Assembly: GCF_002073895.1 (NCBI RefSeq)
Contig: NZ_CP012839.1
Coordinates: 236,013 to 289,409 of the forward strand
Length of the DNA: 53,397 bases
Direction: 5' to 3'
DNA from: Candidatus Riesia pediculischaeffi
GTDB taxonomy: Bacteria > Pseudomonadota > Gammaproteobacteria > Enterobacterales > Enterobacteriaceae
Part shown: one piece after another, positions 51,479 through 53,397 of the stretch
Numbering within the stretch: the stretch's first letter is position 1
How the letters are laid out: each line of letters opens with the position of its first letter
Position numbers and translations under genes: made by a program
Notes under the pieces: model-generated
What the model saw: the letters and a program-made list of their open reading frames with translations, nothing else
Databases searched by the model: none
Told to the model about the DNA's origin: nothing

Positions 51479-52063
51479 CTACAAGAGATGTCCTAGTTTT
51501 TTAACCTTTGTATTCAAATAATGATAATTTTTTGAATTTCTTCCGACTATCATCGGAATTCTTTCAACAACCCTTATTCCAAAATGTTGCATCATTTTAA
51601 CTTTTTCGGGATTGTTGGTAATCAATTTTATCCTATTGATGGATAACAGATGATACATATCTGCACAGATCTGAAAATCTCGCTCATCCGATTTAAAACC
51701 TAATTTTAAATTCGCTTCTACAGTATCAAATCCAACATCTTGAAGGGAATAAGCGCGAATTTTATTTAATAGTCCAATATTTCTTCCTTCCTGACGATGA
51801 TATAAAAATACTCCGCTACCTTCTTGAACTATCTTCATCAAAGATGCTCTTAATTGAGATCCGCAATCACACCTCATACTCAAGAAAACATCTCCCGTTA
51901 AACACTCAGAATGAATCCTCGATAAGATTGGTTTTTTTTCGATAACATTTCCATAAATAAGCGCTATATGGTTGTTTCCATTGATAATTTCCTCAAATCC
52001 GACCAAAGTAAACTCGCCGAATTCTGTTGGTAATTTAGTTTCTGAAATAAGTTTTAAGCGCAT
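51479..52063 (-). CDS. ribA: GTP cyclohydrolase II
   Basis: First step of riboflavin synthesis: opens GTP to the diaminopyrimidine with loss of formate and pyrophosphate. The zinc ligands are in [51 protein letters not shown] and LITNNPEKV form the substrate site. Length 194 against 196. It converges with sohB. Confidence 0.95.
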   Translation of the reverse strand: MRLKLISETKLPTEFGEFTLVGFEEIINGNNHIALIYGNVIEKKPILSRIHSECLTGDVFLSMRCDCGSQLRASLMKIVQEGSGVFLYHRQEGRNIGLLNKIRAYSLQDVGFDTVEANLKLGFKSDERDFQICADMYHLLSINRIKLITNNPEKVKMMQHFGIRVVERIPMIVGRNSKNYHYLNTKVKKLGHLL

Positions 52064-52745
52064 AATATTTTACAAACGATTACAATGATCATCCAAAGAA
52101 TTGATGTTTTCAAAAACCTCTAAATATCTCTCGTTAAACTTATAAAAGTTTACTTATTCATATAATGCTTTAAAAATTTTAACAAGTCGATATGTTCAAA
52201 AGAAACAATTGGAAATACGAATATTACTTAATTTTCTGTATCGTACAACAATTTCAATTTATTTTTAAGGTACATAATTCTTATGTGATGAAGTGATTTC
52301 ACGTTTTATTTTTAATAAATCATTAATTAGAAATATTCCATTTGTTTCTATTATTCGTTTATTGTGACAGACTTCTACAATATAGAAAACATAGCTAAAT
52401 ATGTTTTATTACGTTATTATGAACTAAACAATATTCGAAATGAATTTAAAGAGCACTCGATCTTATCAACTTATCGTTTTAACAAGATTAACCAGTACGA
52501 TATAAATCCTTCGATTATAAATAAACAATATCAAAAAAATATTAACAGATATATGACGTAACACTTACAAATAACCTTGCAAATTACTGAAAGAAGTCCC
52601 CAATTTTTGAAATCTTCATATCAAAAAAAATCATTATCTTTTCATGGGAAAAATTGCGCAATTTATCTCATCGTGATGAACTTTTATTTCATCAAGAATT
52701 AATTGAATATTATAAACACCATTTGTTACAATGATTAACCAGTTT
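52064..52745. other. gene-free spacer between ribA and nth
   Basis: About 680 very AT-rich bases. A 65-codon frame at 52364-52561 (plus strand) has no recognisable similarity, no Shine-Dalgarno sequence and biased composition; I treat it as unproven. Nothing else is visible. Confidence 0.4.
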
Positions 52746-53381
52746 TTATATATTTTTATACCTAAATTCGCATAAATCAACGATAAAACAACAAGAACAT
52801 AAGGGACGATTGTAAGTGCAAATAACTTTCCCGTGCAAAAAGAAGATATAATGAAATCTCTTCTTAAATTTTTCTGGAATGAACTGTAACAACCATTTTT
52901 CCAACTTAAAAGGATCTGAGAAGTTAGCGAAACCAATCCTATTACAAACTCTAAAAACATGAGTATCTACCGCGATCGTTGGAATACCGAAACCAACGTT
53001 CAGTACCACATTAGAAACTTTTCTTCCTACTCCTGGAAGAGATTCTAGTTTCTCTCTGCTATCGGGAACTTCTCCATTATGTTTTTGAATCAAAATCCGA
53101 CAAATTTTCAAAATATTTCTTGATTTAGTATTAGATAATCCTATCTTCTTTATGTATTTTTTGATTCTTTTATAACCCAAATTTAACATCTTTCTTGAAT
53201 CATCAGCTAATCTATATAGATTTTGAGTTACAGTATTAACCATGTTATTTCTCGATCTCGTAGATAATACCGTAGAGATCAATAACTCAAAATTAGAACG
53301 TACGAACAGATCGATGTTAGAAGAACATGTGTCTCGATTTTTGAATCTATTTAGAATAGCTATTCGTTTTTCATCATTCAT
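52746..53381 (-). CDS. nth: endonuclease III
   Basis: A bifunctional DNA glycosylase/AP lyase for oxidised pyrimidines. The helix-hairpin-helix LPGVGRKVSNVV keeps the catalytic Lys, and IAVDTHVFRVCNR keeps the catalytic Asp. The four [4Fe-4S] cysteines fit CX6CX2CX5C (CTYNRPLC ... CCFIVDLC) with one extra Cys. The DNA-contact segment LSAQATD of E. coli reads LSTRSRN here. Length 211, equal to E. coli. The start is near the right edge of the window. Confidence 0.94.
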   Translation of the reverse strand: MNDEKRIAILNRFKNRDTCSSNIDLFVRSNFELLISTVLSTRSRNNMVNTVTQNLYRLADDSRKMLNLGYKRIKKYIKKIGLSNTKSRNILKICRILIQKHNGEVPDSREKLESLPGVGRKVSNVVLNVGFGIPTIAVDTHVFRVCNRIGFANFSDPFKLEKWLLQFIPEKFKKRFHYIFFLHGKVICTYNRPLCSCCFIVDLCEFRYKNI

Positions 53382-53397
53382 TTTACAAAATAAATTT

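Noticed and set aside
52364..52561. 65-codon open frame between ribA and nth
   Set aside because: No recognisable domain or ribosome-binding site; composition is that of random AT-rich DNA. Conservation would be needed to revive it.
52634..52960. 108-codon hydrophobic frame overlapping the nth 3' end
   Set aside because: Overlaps nth on the same strand in another frame; nth is complete with its Fe-S cysteines, so this is a shadow.

Overview
The window is an AT-rich piece of a reduced bacterial chromosome. Almost every gene is closest to an Escherichia coli-type (Enterobacterales) protein, and gene order follows E. coli in blocks with intervening genes deleted: der-yfgM-hisS-ispG-rlmN; hcaT/glyA/nadE; tadA-yfhL-acpS-pdxJ-rnc-lepB-lepA; ung/grpE/nadK/smpB-ssrA; groES-groEL-efp; ruvC-aspS-cmoA-cmoB-argS; ffs-dnaX-htpG-adk-ybaL; cysS-folD-tRNA-Arg; secA; cls/yciC/yciK/sohB/ribA; nth. 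I see no mobile elements, phage genes or CRISPR. Long gene-free stretches, truncated domains and eroded active sites suggest an obligate insect endosymbiont. A louse- or ant-symbiont-like lineage is possible, but this is inference and the sequence alone does not name the species.

Layout: 1-0.7 kb is the 3' end of 23S rRNA plus 5S rRNA. 0.7-7.4 kb holds coaE, der, yfgM, hisS, ispG and rlmN. 8-14 kb holds suhB, the HcaT-type transporter, glyA, a long-form nadE and tadA. 14-19 kb holds yfhL, acpS, pdxJ, rnc, lepB and lepA. 19-23 kb holds ung, grpE, nadK, smpB and tmRNA. 23-26 kb holds efp and a sigma-32-type groESL operon, then ruvC. 26-32 kb holds aspS, cmoA, cmoB, argS and the 4.5S RNA. 33-39 kb holds dnaX (gamma-length), a possible ybaB relic, htpG, adk and a truncated ybaL. 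40-43 kb holds cysS, folD, tRNA-Arg(UCU) and a DUF721/DciA-like gene. 44-53 kb holds secA, cls, yciC, yciK, sohB, ribA and nth.

The genes mostly serve core information processing and protein quality control: tRNA charging and modification, ribosome maturation and rescue, chaperones and secretion. There is also cofactor synthesis (CoA, PLP, NAD(P), riboflavin, one-carbon folate, isoprenoid precursor), cardiolipin synthesis and minimal DNA repair (ung, nth, ruvC).

The most notable signal is interrupted but otherwise well-conserved housekeeping genes. lepB is split at an A10 tract, which is the geometry of transcriptional slippage. lepA and cysS each have a +1 shift lying exactly on a stop codon. 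rlmN is shifted at its radical-SAM cysteine motif, efp lacks one base, and der has an in-frame TGA. Three proteins look like enzymes reduced to a secondary role: SuhB without its phosphatase metal ligands, NadE without its glutaminase cysteine, and Der with a degenerate first GTPase domain. Whether the interruptions are real, recoded or sequence errors cannot be settled from the sequence alone.
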